The notes beneath the pieces are model-generated. The model had not been told where the DNA came from. It did not search any database and saw nothing but the letters and a program-made list of their open reading frames with translations. DNA of 64,000 nt from Aspergillus flavus (taxonomy: Eukaryota > Ascomycota > Eurotiomycetes > Eurotiales > Aspergillaceae), in NCBI RefSeq assembly GCF_009017415.1, contig NC_092409.1:5890001-5954000 (forward strand), written 5' to 3'. This document shows, piece by piece, positions 35,271 to 46,103 of the stretch; the first letter of the stretch is position 1, and every line of letters begins with the position of its first letter. Both the position numbers and the translations under genes were made by a program.

Positions 35271-37267
35271 ATGGCTGGCTGCAAACATCACCAGTTCAAA
35301 GATTATCCGGAGCCCAGAAAGGGGTGAGCTCCCGTCTGACCTTCTCCTTGGCAATAAATAGGGATATTAACCGTATTTATCGACAGGCCTGATCTGCCGC
35401 CCACTTATGACCGGAAGCCCAACCCGGCACTTCGCGGGGTTATCTTAAGTGTTGGCGCATGGCTGTATGTTGCTCTTAGTAGAGGCATTGTCTGTGTATC
35501 CAGCGTAGTATATGAACTGATCTTCGATAGGCTGGACTGGTTGTGGTTCCTGCCGCAAATAATCTGGTCGAACGCGGGTTTTGGATCTCTCCGGACGATC
35601 CGGTCCCACCTGGATTACATCGAGCCTCGTTATGACCCAACCGTTGTCCCTCTGAAGGGCAACAGTGATGAAAATCCCGATGGTTCTGTCGCGGACACGG
35701 TGTCGGCACCTCCAGTCAAATATTCTACTAAATACTACTCGGTCGCGGATTACCATGAGCTTTACAAATCGGGAGAATTGACACCGATTGCGGTCGTCAA
35801 GGGACTCCTCCCGTTGATCCGACGCGATTTGTCAACTCCTGGTAAACATTCTATTGCATTTGTTGACAGCCGAGTCGACTTGGTTCTTACTGCAGCTGAG
35901 GAGTCTACCCGTCGTTACAAGGAAGGGCGACCGCTCGGCTTGTTCGACGGTGTTCCTGCCGCGGTGAAAGATGAGTTCGATCTCGATGGCTACCGGACTA
36001 ACATGGGCTCACTGAATGACTACACTCTTGAGCCAAAATCGGACGATCCGTCCATCACCAATTGGTGCATTAGACAGCTGGAGAAAGCTGGAGCGATTGT
36101 AGTGGGAAAGGTCTCAATGCATGAGTTCGGACTTGGTACGGATTTCGCACCTCATCGTCGTTGCATACTAACACCGGATTAGATACTACTGGAAATAATA
36201 TTCACTATGGCACTCCGCCAAACCCATATCATCCGGACTACTACACCGGTGGAAGTTCCTCCGGATGTGCTTACGCCGTGAGCACAGGTTTAGTTCCCAT
36301 CGCGCTAGGCACGGATGGTGGAGGAAGTGTCCGTATCCCGTCGTCCTTCTGCTCCGTCGTGGGATTAAAGCCGACTCATAACCGACTGTCGCATTACCCA
36401 AGCGTCAACTACGCCAGTACGACCAGCGTGATTGGACCTCTCGCCGCAGACATTCGCTCTCTCGCTGAAGCATACCGCGTTTTCGCCACACCGGGTCCAG
36501 ATACACCATTCCCAGCCCCAGGCCCCCTCTCACTCACCCCATCAACTAGAGGAAAGAAAATCCTCGGTATCCCAGAAGTATGGTTCTCCCGATCAACCCC
36601 AGATGTGCAACGTCTCTGCCGTTCCCTTCTAGACAAACTCGTCACCGAGAAAGACTACACCATTGTTCCAATCGACATCCCCTTCCTCGTCGAAGGCCAG
36701 ACAGCCCACGCCATGACCATCTTAGCCGACGGTGCTGCTCTACTCCCCGATACGACTAACATCACCGCCCCCAACCGCATTCTCCTGACCCTGGGCCGCA
36801 CCACTCCCGCCACTGATTACCTTCTCGCGCAGAAACTTCGTCGACTTCTGATGCAGCATCTGGCTGCCCTTTGGCAGGAATTTCCGGGTATGATCATCGT
36901 GACGCCGACTACTGCGTGTGCGGGTTGGCCCGTTGTATCCAAGTCGGAGTTGAAATGGGGACTTAGTGATGGGGACCGTACGTTGAAGGCTATGGAGTAT
37001 GTTTGGTTGGCGAACTTTACTGGCATTCCTGCGATTAGTGTCCCGGCGGGATATGCGGATCCAGAGGGTAAGCATAGTACCGAGGGAACAGTTCCCGTGG
37101 GGCTAATGGGAAATGGAGAATGGGGTAGTGAAGAGCAGTTGTTGCAGTGGGGTTTGGAGGCCGAGGAACTTGGGGCGGACTTGCGCGAGAGGCCTCCGAT
37201 CTGGGAGGATGTCATTCAGAGGGCTAAGTGGGTTGGTTCTAGCAGTGGGTCTCAAGAAACTGCATGA
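35271..37267 (+). CDS. Amidase-signature enzyme (fungal FAAH-like amidase)
   Basis: Hydrolyses an amide bond with a Ser-cisSer-Lys triad. Exons 35271-35323, 35387-36135 and 36183-37267 sum to 1887 nt, giving 628 aa. The main exon has no Met before the family start block (PDLPPTYDRKPNPALRG). I therefore propose a 53-nt first exon with an ATG at 35271, whose phase fits; this start is the least certain part. The second intron restores the conserved EFGLDTTGNN. Triad: Lys in GVPAAVKDEFD, cis-Ser in TGGSSSGCA, nucleophile Ser in LGTDGGGSVRIPSS. A hydrophobic stretch after residue 30 may anchor it to a membrane. It lies close behind the MFS pseudogene, only 127 bp away. The substrate is unknown. 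Confidence 0.85.
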
Positions 37268-37368
37268 GTAGAGGTATAGATAGATTTTAGATCCCCTGAA
37301 TGAGTCATTAGATACGTTGTAGGTGTATGTTCGCACCATAAACTGTAGTTTACTAAGTCATTTATGTT

Positions 37369-38789
37369 TCAACTTTCCTTAGTAACCCCTCTGTCAGGCT
37401 CTTCTACTCTATACCCTTGTCCCTCCTCCTTTGCTGTCCTCCACACGATCCCCGTCGTCCACAGAACCAACGCAATCGAGCACCCGATCATCGCCCACAT
37501 TCCCCGAGTAAACCGCGGCGCCAAATTCGCCGAATAGAAAATAATACTCCACCAGGCATTGACCGCATTATTACCCATATTCATACTAGCGATGACCACC
37601 GACCGCTGCCGCGCATCCTGCGCTCGCATGGCATCGTTACACCAGGCGAAGAACGTAGCCTGACATGCATACACGGCTCCGGCCCAGTAATACGCCCCGA
37701 ACACGGTTGCTGTTGAGTCGAAACGGGTCAAGATCAAGACTGAAGTAACAACACCAGTGATACCGATGAAGTAGCTGACTAGGTATCGCTTTCCTTGGAG
37801 GATATCTGTGAGCGTGGCCCAGAAGAGAGTGGAGATGATGCCGACTGCTGGGACGCCGGTCGGGTAGTTGTTTAACTGGGACACGGAATAGTGGATTGTC
37901 GGGTGGGCTTTCATGTACAAGGCTAGGAGAGAGTTTGAGGAGAAGGATTCCGTCTCTCCGGCGATGACCCATAGGATCACGAATCCCCACCAGTACCACG
38001 TGGTGAAGAGTCGTTTGATGAAGGCCCGGTTCACGGGTGCTCGGTTTGCATTCACCGTGGGCAGACGTGACACTGCCAGCTCCTTTTCTGCTGCCGTTAG
38101 GTAGGGAGCCGTTGTGGTGGTTGGGGTGTCGGGGAATAGTAGTAGGCCGTAGATGGCTATGGGGAGGGTGATTAAGCCATCGATCTGGTTGATGTGAACA
38201 TGCTTTCTTGGTCAAGGATGGAAACGAAGGTACTTACGATGAAGAGCCATCGCCAGCCTGATAGGCCCCTGACACCATCCAAGGACGAATGAATGCCGGT
38301 TTGAATGAACCCGCCGAACATCGTTCCCGCGAGCCCCGAGGCTGTAAAGATGCCGCTGCGTTTGCCCAGTTCCCGCTCAGTATACCATGAGCCGAGGATA
38401 TAATGAGTTCCCGAGAAGGTGCTAGCTTCGGCTAGTCCAAGGAAGAATCGAATAGCCATGATGCCCTGGGGATTATGTACAGCTGCGGTCACCATAGTCA
38501 AGGCACCCCAGAACAGGACCATGGCGGGAAAGAAGATCCGCGGGCGGAAGTACGTCAAGGCCAAGTTGGATGGGACCTGGCCTATGATGTATCCCACCGT
38601 GAAGACGGTAATGATCACATTGAGTTGATTGCCATGAAAGGCTAACTCCTCTTTCATACCCGATACATAGGCATTGGAAAGATTGGACCGATCTAGGTAG
38701 TTAAAAAAATATGTCACGCAGCAGAATGATAGAATGAAGAAGTCAATCTTCACCACTAGCTTCCTTTCTGGGTCTTTGATTCCCCACAT
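37369..38789 (-). CDS. MFS carrier of the Liz1/Fen2 pantothenate type
   Basis: Plasma-membrane organic-anion symporter. Exons 38238-38789 and 37369-38184 sum to 1368 nt, giving 455 aa, slightly short at the N-terminus for the family. Blocks: MWGIKDPERKLVVKIDFFIL, then TYFFNYLDRSNLSNAYVSGM, VGYIIGQVPSNLALTYFRPR, RFFLGLAEASTFSGTHYILG, SGWRWLFIIDG at TM6, and a second half with TTWYWWGFVILWVIAGE and ACQATFFAWCNDAMR. The Trp/Tyr-rich C-terminal half is typical of the pantothenate/biotin-type branch. The substrate is an inference at subfamily level. It is convergent with the amidase, with their stops 101 bp apart. Confidence 0.9.
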
Positions 38790-39461
38790 GCTTGACCGGG
38801 GTAGAGATGGGAAGGATCACCCCGCGGTTATGCAGGGTCTGATCGCTATCTCATTCCGTTGAGAATGAGGTCGATTCCAAGCAGTTCTTTTTTTGATATC
38901 GACGTTGATTGGTGAACGGACGAAGGCGCTAGACCGCTTCTAATGGCAATTTGTCGATGCCTCAGGTTGTATTTCACGAGGACATGGGTGTCACGGGTTA
39001 CGCAAGCCCTTGAAAGTTGAAGGCTTAAACATGAAGATTAAGGTTCAGTAGACTCGAACGGGTCAGAAAGTAAGGTGACAATGGGCGATGCAACTCCACT
39101 ATGAGCATCTTCTTTGATCCAATGGGTGTCTGGCTATAGCGAAAACTTTTCACGGCTTGGCATCAACACAGCCCCCATAATGCTCACCGCTAGCGACAAT
39201 TAACCACTGAGAGTCTGTCCGATGCCCTGCATGCAGGCTTAGCTCAGGCGCGTATTCTGCCGGCAGAAATCCACACAACAGCGGTGACAGGTTGGCTCAT
39301 CCCCTACATAACGTTTTATCCCACATATTCTGCCCGTTTTGTCCAACAATTTTGGGTTTCCAACCGCCCATTGCAAGACACGTCAGGATGGTGTACGGCC
39401 TATCGGTGAATTTACAGCTCACATGCTCACCTGCACAAGCTCTGCTGCCTCTTGAGTAAAC
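38790..39461. other. Divergent promoter region of the Liz1-type carrier and the CorA-type gene
   Basis: No gene is supported. It holds the upstream regions of both flanking genes. No clear operator was identified. Confidence 0.45.
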
Positions 39462-40746
39462 ATGGGTCTGGTGGCAGACATCCACCTGGACGGCGCTCCT
39501 GGCGAGCGCCCAGATGTCAGCCCATGTATAGAAGACCTTCCAGTCCCGGGTCCCGACGCCAACGGACTGGATGAAGTTGATGAATTCAAAGACCGAAAGA
39601 TGTCTTTCTACGATGATAGAGGCGCCGCGCCTGCGACACAGTTCAGCTTCTTTACATCGCAGCTGGATTCTGTCATCCATTCGTCCACCATCCAGTCCTT
39701 GCGGTCGTTCTATAAGCCCTTTGACACGCTGCTGGACACCACAGAACATTCTGGGCTATGGTGGCTCGATGTAACCGCTCCCTCGGATGATGACATCGAG
39801 ACACTCTCGCGGATCTTCGACATCCATCCGCTGACTACCGAGGATATCAAAATGCGAGAGTCGCGAGAGAAGATCGAATTGTTCGACCGGTATTACTTTC
39901 TTTCCCTGCAGCCGGCCCGGCAAGTCGAGGCGGTTGATGGCACTCGTTCCTCGTCTCCGAACGTGTACGCTATCGTCTTCCGTGAGGGTGTTCTCAGCTT
40001 CAATTTCGGCAACAGTCCCCATGGCGGTCATGTCCGAAATCGGATCAAGGAGCACCGGAGCCATCTAGCACTGACCAGTGACTGGATCTCTTACGCCCTC
40101 ATGTACGTTTACCTTATTGTGACATCAATGTCTGACTCAACAGGCTAACCTTCTCAGCGATGACATCGTCGACGGCTTCGCACCTTTTATCAATCGCGTC
40201 CAAGCCGGCGTTGAACTGATCGAAGACGATGTATCCATAACCCGACCGGACGATATCGGTCTAGCGCTCCAACGCATCCACCGCTATCGCAAAGAGGTCT
40301 TGCAAATCCGCCAACTGATGAACGACAAGACCGACGTCATCCGCTGCTTCGATCGCCACTGCGGCTCGTTTGGTCCCTCGACAATGGATGTCACTCTGTA
40401 TCTCGGCGACATTTGCGACCACGTGCTTTCCATGGTGGCCGATCTGTACAATGCGGAGCAGATGTTGTCGCGAGCACAGGAGAAATATCTGAGTCAGCTG
40501 GCGTTCGATTCGACGCGTATGCGAAATGAAATTGCGGCAACTCTTAGCCGGATGACGGTCGTTGGTGGGATTCTTGTGCCAATGCAGTTTCTCATCGGTC
40601 TCTTTGGTATGAATGTCACAGTTCCTGGCCAGACTCCGGAGGATGTGGACTCTCCACCAGTTAATTGGTGGTATGGTATCCTAGGTGTGATTTTGGGTTT
40701 GATTTGTCTGGGCCTGGTTACTGCGAAACGGCTTCGATTTATTTGA
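39462..40746 (+). CDS. CorA-type divalent cation (Mg) transporter
   Basis: Pentameric magnesium/divalent cation channel of the CorA (metal-ion transporter) superfamily, probably at the plasma or vacuolar membrane. Exons 39462-40102 and 40158-40746 sum to 1230 nt, giving 409 aa. The N-terminal soluble domain includes GLWWLDVTAPSDDDIETLSR and IFDIHPLTTEDI, a conserved CorA start block. Long helices follow (RIHRYRKEVLQIRQLMNDK, then EKYLSQLAFDSTRMRNEIAA). The pore end is MTVVGGILVPMQFLIGLFGM with the GMN signature, then a second transmembrane helix and a short tail KRLRFI. A stop codon lies directly upstream of the ATG in frame. No damage is seen. Confidence 0.9.
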
Positions 40747-41899
40747 AGCTTCAACCTTGACTGCGTAGATATGTGATTCAGGATTTAGACTGTTTGGTAA
40801 AGGATATTTATATAGATTAAAACAATAAATGACTTGACTACTACATCCTTAGGAGCTGTATTGGCATCCTGCATCGTGTGCCATTATTGTAGTAGCAATC
40901 AATAGCTCGTCTTCAACGCCCTCTCCCCTAGTGATGATGTAACTCAATGTCTTTCGCTTTGATACCATCCTAAAACATAATATAGCGGACGTAGATAGAA
41001 CAGCAGGCCATTCTCACTAGCCATTAGTTCCTCCTCGCTATCATGACTAATCCATACAAGATAGTAGGCGACTTTTCTGTGATCATTTGTCCGGTATTCG
41101 GGAGTTTTATCTTTTTCCTCCGCGTAGTTGAGACGAGAACGTCTTCTTTAGAAAGAGGTCTCTACTTACCCTCCGAACCACGCGATGATAAATCACGGTT
41201 GGGGAAGTTCGCTAGTTGCGTATTAGAGGTTCTTGGTAAATCATGGATCCGTAGAAGCAGACCCTATGGGGTATGGTGTGATAATCCTATTACCAATCTA
41301 CCATGATATGCACCACCCTTGTTGTAGCAGTGTGGCTGTGAGGGTCAGCTAAAGATATGCTGATGATGGTCTACTGAAAGCAAGGCTTGCCTGAACTCGT
41401 CGTGAAGAGGCAGTCATAGTAATGTCGCCCTCCCTGTACAGTAATCGCATTCGTCAACTACCAGGCCATTAGGGTAGACTAATGCAAGGCTACACGGACT
41501 AAGTTCGCCTAACTCGTCATGCTACCCACGGTGGACCACCAAAGTCTCTTCAGAGATTCTGCAGCCTTCAATGCAGATCTAGGATTGGTCGTATATCATT
41601 CGTTCTAGATGCATTTATTGCTGTGAGGTCAGTTAAGCGATGATGATAACTGCCGATCGGTCGCCGTTGCTTGGATGACAGAGGTCATTCATGTGAGGTC
41701 AAAGCGTCCTTCACATTGTAGATCTTGAGGGGAAATCTAGAAATCGGCCAACGATATGGCTTATCATTACCTGCTTCTTCACTGGTGGAAGCGAAATCAA
41801 AGCATAAATGAGCCTCCTCCCCTGCCCCTCTCGCGCATAGCTGGGTGTGTTTCTCTTGCCCATGTTCTTACCCAGAAGAAGCTGATCCAGGACACAAAG
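40747..41899. other. Gene-free region of 1.15 kb with faint diverged repeats
   Basis: No supported gene; an 87-aa open frame at 41043 has no recognisable features. Two similar stretches near 41335-41365 and 41620-41650 share GCTGTGAGG(G)TCAG(C/T)TAA followed by TGATGATG-like text. A third, shorter TGTGAGGTCA occurs at 41693. They may be old repeat copies. Confidence 0.4.
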
Positions 41900-42598
41900 A
41901 TGGAGTTTGGGATATTAAACAGCTTCTTTGCGTTATTGATTCTTCGCGTCATATATGAGTATTATCGCGACCGTCGCCTCCCTCCCGGCCCAAGACGTCT
42001 ACCATTGATCGGCAACATCCACCAGGTACCGCAAGTGTTGCCCTGGCGCACCTTCCATCAATGGAGCAAGAAATATATCCGTGCAGTGGTGGAAGAGGGT
42101 CTCCGTTGGCGGTCCATTGTGCCCGGAGGCGTACCTCATGCTGCCAGGAAGGACGACACGTATATGAGCTACCATATTCCTAAGGGCGCAACGATAGTTC
42201 CATTACATTGGTCTATGAGCCTTGATGAACAACACTTTGACAACCCGCTCGAGTTCCGTCCAGAGCGTTGGCTAGCAGAGCCCGATGACGACCAATTCAC
42301 CAACTTCTTCGGATACGGGCGGCGGATTTGTCCTGGAAGGCATATTGCGCGGAATTCCTTATTTATCCTGGTAGCGCGCATTCTTTGGGGCTTTGAAGTA
42401 CGACCTCCTACTGGACCGGACTATCAACCTAAAACTGTGGAGGATATGGATTTTGGGTCTGCTTTTGTATCCGTGCCAGCGCCGTTTGAAGCAATCTTTC
42501 AACCGCGCAGTGAGAATGCTCGCAGGGTTATAGAGAGCGAATGGGAGTCCACAGAGAAGGATATCAATACTCTCATGGATTCGATCAAGGAGAAATAA
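41900..42598 (+). CDS. Cytochrome P450 with an in-frame internal deletion (mini-P450)
   Basis: Uninterrupted frame of 232 aa; normal fungal P450s have about 500. The N-terminus is typical: membrane anchor MEFGILNSFFALLILRVIYE, hinge RRLPPGPRRLPLIGNIHQVP and LPWRTFHQWSKKY. The frame then jumps directly to the K helix (IRAVVEEGLRWRSIVPGGVP, with the ExxR pair), the PERW block and the haem-binding loop FGYGRRICPGRHIA. Everything from helix B to helix J is missing, about 270 residues, including the oxygen-binding I helix and the substrate recognition sites. No splice signals mark the junction near 42081. An in-frame upstream ATG at 41756 would add 48 unlikely residues. It is best read as a deletion derivative that stayed in frame. 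A monooxygenase activity is implausible. The parent resembles fungal P450s of the O-methylsterigmatocystin-oxidase type. Confidence 0.75.
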   Translation: MEFGILNSFFALLILRVIYEYYRDRRLPPGPRRLPLIGNIHQVPQVLPWRTFHQWSKKYIRAVVEEGLRWRSIVPGGVPHAARKDDTYMSYHIPKGATIVPLHWSMSLDEQHFDNPLEFRPERWLAEPDDDQFTNFFGYGRRICPGRHIARNSLFILVARILWGFEVRPPTGPDYQPKTVEDMDFGSAFVSVPAPFEAIFQPRSENARRVIESEWESTEKDINTLMDSIKEK

Positions 42599-43070
42599 AA
42601 GTCTATCGGGCTTGATGTGAAAGGTTAAAACCAATGAAAATGAAGGATTGGTATGCCGTAAATCAGATAACTTTAGCAGGGCTGGAGTTTAGCATACCTT
42701 TCTCATGGTTGAATCACAATCTGAGCTTCTTTATAATGCTTTCACTCAGGGCCACTAAGCTTGGAAGATTATTCAAATCCCTCTAACACCAAACCCCTGA
42801 TTTATTCAAGTGGCTAAACTCCATGCACAATCATATACCTAACAACGTCATTGCAAAGAACTACCAGTCAAACTTACCTGTTGGTGGAAACATTCGCATA
42901 TGAAAAGCTCAGCAAAGAAGAGAGCAGGAGCCTTTCACTTACTATTGCCGCGGGCACATGACCTTCAAATAAGCACCCATAAATCATCATACAAGCCCTC
43001 ACTCACCTCACACCCCCAGCTCATATCGTAATCACCGCAACGCCCCTCACACATTTCAGCCAAGATCACA
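42599..43070. other. Spacer without a gene
   Basis: No coding region is supported. The last 80 bases before 43071 are C- and A-rich with almost no G, typical of a fungal leader. Confidence 0.4.
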
Positions 43071-43634
43071 ATGACAACCACAGCTGACAAAAATTACCCA
43101 ACACCAAACACGCCAATCCAAACAATCGGCCTCCGAGAGATATGCGAGGTAAACTGCCATCACTTCAAAATAATAAGTGGCCAAGAAGACTGGATCGAGT
43201 ACTCACCAGAAAACACCCCACTACCACCCACACAACCCTCACCACTCTACCTCTCTCTTATCCACGAAAACCAAGGTCCAGATGAACCTCTCCACTGGTC
43301 CCTATTCGTGGCCCGCGAGAATGAACCCGGCTGGTTATACCAAGTTACCGGTGATGCAGAACATATGATTTATGAGCCCTCGGATGGCAAAGTCGCTATC
43401 ACGAGTTCAGAGTCGTTTTTGACGTTGTATCAACTGGCTTCTGTGACTGAGGGGCAGGCAATGGTGGTGAAGAGTATTGCGGATCAGGAAACGCCGCCAT
43501 ATGCTGTTAATCGACGAGAGGTTAAGGAGAATTGTCAGGGGTGGGTGGTGCGTGTTATTGGGAGGTTGGTTGAGGAGGGGATTGTTTCTGATTCTAAGCT
43601 TGAGATGGCTAGGAAGATGATGCAGCCTCTTTAA
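43071..43634 (+). CDS. Fungal hypothetical protein with HW...C pattern (DUF6914-like?)
   Basis: Single exon of 187 aa. The core reads PLYLSLIHENQGPDEPLHWSLFVA, then GWLYQVTGDAEHMIYEP, and near the C-terminus NRREVKENCQGWVVRVIGRL. The HWSLFV strand, a Y-x-V-T-G strand and a late N-C-Q-x-W motif resemble the fungal family I know as DUF6914, possibly a permuted papain-like fold with His before Cys. That relationship is from memory and is weak. There is no signal peptide or membrane segment. The coding strand is strikingly G-poor at its 5' end and C-poor at its 3' end. Confidence 0.65.
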   Translation: MTTTADKNYPTPNTPIQTIGLREICEVNCHHFKIISGQEDWIEYSPENTPLPPTQPSPLYLSLIHENQGPDEPLHWSLFVARENEPGWLYQVTGDAEHMIYEPSDGKVAITSSESFLTLYQLASVTEGQAMVVKSIADQETPPYAVNRREVKENCQGWVVRVIGRLVEEGIVSDSKLEMARKMMQPL

Positions 43635-44105
43635 GGTGGATGGGGCAGGTGTGGAGTTGGATGGGCAAAGTAGGAAGAGGGTACTGGTGTTGGGTCTGTG
43701 GGTGCTATATGTTCTACTTCGACTGGTCTCTCGCTGTTGTGGGTTGGACGAATGTTTCGCCCGTCTACAAGTGGTGGCTTGTTCACTCGTTATTCTCCCC
43801 TCAGCATTGCCGTAATCTATAACTTTCAGACTACAGCTTAGCGCGCAACAGGAGTTCTACTTTTAAAGTATTCCTGTAACCCTTGTGGACTGGAATTGAT
43901 ACTTGAAAGGCAGTAGTTGTTATGCCTTAAGGTCAGGATTAATTATTCAGTCTATGTACTTTCTCCCCAAGGGGAGTTATTTGTCGAATCATGACACGCC
44001 GACCACAGAGAGAAACAGACAAAGAAAGATATCTAATCTAGGAAACACACGGTCGATAGATCAAGCTACACTGCTAAGCAAGATAAGCTCATCAAGTCAA
44101 CCAGC
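43635..44105. other. Convergent 3' region
   Basis: No gene is supported between the stop of the small hypothetical gene and the stop of the phosphate symporter. Confidence 0.4.
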
Positions 44106-46103
44106 CTAATTAGGCATACCCCAGCGAGGCGCATTTACGATAATGCCGACCAAACAGCCGGAGATGATGCCAGCGCAAGGGAGGGTGATAATCCAGCCCA
44201 TGTAGATCCATGCAACCATTCTCCAGTTGATCGTTCTCCAGGTACCGTTGCAAAGACCAACACCAACTGTAGAGCCGGTGATACACTGGGTGGTGGAGAC
44301 GGGAAGCTCTGTAGACACGAGATGTTAGCGAGCGGCGATTGGGGAGGGTTTCAGAGGTGACATACTAAGCCGGGTAGCGATAATCACAGCGATGGCCGCG
44401 CCAAGCTCCATAGTGAACCCACGGGAGGGAGAGTGCAGGGTCAGACGGTTACCCAGGAAGCTCATGATATGATAGCCATAGGTCCAGATACCGATGGCGA
44501 TAGCAGCACCACCGAATACACTGGGGGATATGGGTTAGCTTGGAAGCTCTCAGTCAATCACTTATTGAGACTTACAGAATCCAGATGGGGACAGGGGTCT
44601 CAGCGCCGTCGAGAGCACCACTTTGCCAAATAGCATAGATGGTGGCATATGGGCCAACAGCACTAGGGATGATTAGTATTGGCCTGTTGGCGGTCCAAAG
44701 TCGAAAAAGCTCACTTAGAAACATCATTGGCACCATGGGTGAAGGCAGCGGTACAGGCCGTCAGAATCTGCAGAAACGAAAACATGTACTCTGCTTCGTT
44801 ATCATAGTGAGTGGAGTGTGCGTGGGTCTTTTCAAGGTCACCCGCAAGCTTGCTATCCTTTTTCTGGGCGCTAACAATGTCCTGCTCCAGACCACGGAAA
44901 AGGGCCTTCTTGAACAGCCAGAACATAACTACAGGGTTATACCAGATTCCCTCAGGCCGGGGACCGCAGAGGTTGATAACATCACGATTCGTAGGACCTG
45001 CATCATTGCTGGAGCTCGAAGTAACGTGGGACTCTTTCCGTGGATCGGAAGACGAATGTTCACTGCTGTTTTCGACATCGCCAGATCGATCGGCTTGCAG
45101 TTCCTCCAGGGTCTTGTGGCCTTCGTAGAAGTTGCGGACGGCTTGCACATGCGCAGGGCGCGGAGGCACTTCACCACGGCGCAGGAGAAGAGGGCCTTGG
45201 ATGATATGCCAGGGCTTGAGCTGCCAGTCGCTCAGGATGACCCGACGGTAGAGCCAGGGGCAAAGGAAAACAGCAGAGATGAGAGAGACACCAGCACCAA
45301 CACCAAGCACAGTGCCAGCAATCTCACCACCCTCCAGGTCGATTCTGCTGCTACCACCCTTCCAGACGATAAGCACTGTGACTTGTCAGAAGTCTGGAGA
45401 AAAGGCTCTAAGGGTAAGGGGCAAACATACTAGTAAGGAGGGCGGAGGTCAGGAGGAAGTAGAATGGAACAGTATACAACGCCTTGAGTGCAGAGTTCCC
45501 GCGCAGCAGGATACCATACTTAGTGATCAAGAAGATCAACGAAGCAGCCACACCGGACAACAGAGGTGCGATAATCCAGGCGAGGAACACCTGGACAACT
45601 CCAGAATTGATATCACCACCCCACCAGATAACATTGTCGGCTCCTATAAGTGCGATGCCCATTCCCAGGATACCTCCGAGGATGGAGTGAGTGGTAGACA
45701 CCGGAAGACCAATTCTCGTGCAGATACTGAGGTATATAGCTGAACCAACCACTGCGCAGCACATTCCGAGCATCAGGAGGGGAGGATTGTCGGCAAACGA
45801 ATCGACCTCGACGATTTTTGTCCGGATCGTATCAGAAACACTGTCTCCTACACCGACACTATAGATTCCTGCCGTTATTATGAGATCCAAGACTCAGAAG
45901 TCAACAGTAGGCCAGTGGCAAGCTTACGCTCCAGCAAACTCCATAATAGATCCCAGGATCAAGGCCTGCCAGAGTTTGATCGAACGCGACGAAACAGACG
46001 TCGCCCAAGAGTTGGCCGCATCATTGGCACCGATATTCCAGGCATCTAGAAAGGCGAATATTGTCCCGATGGCGAAGATGTAATTGTATTGATGAAGAGG
46101 CAT
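44106..46103 (-). CDS. Na+/phosphate symporter, PiT family (Pho89 type)
   Basis: High-affinity inorganic phosphate uptake coupled to sodium at the plasma membrane. Exons 45928-46103, 45431-45858, 44715-45375, 44576-44662, 44366-44520 and 44106-44308 sum to 1710 nt, giving 569 aa. The duplicated PiT signature is complete: GANDAANSWATS with LPVSTTHSILGGILG in the first half, and GANDVSNAVGPYA with LPVSTTQCITGSTVG in the second. A long Ser-rich hydrophilic loop lies between, about residues 270-370. For intron 1 the acceptor at 45859-45860 is the only one that gives a continuous frame (FAGAVGVGDSV). A CACGTG box lies 252 bp upstream, and the next gene encodes a Pho4-like bHLH protein. Induction by phosphate starvation is expected for the family and inferred here. 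Confidence 0.93.

Noticed and set aside
41756..41899. Upstream ATG at 41756 as the start of the P450
   Set aside because: The 48 extra residues precede the natural membrane anchor that begins at the Met at 41900.
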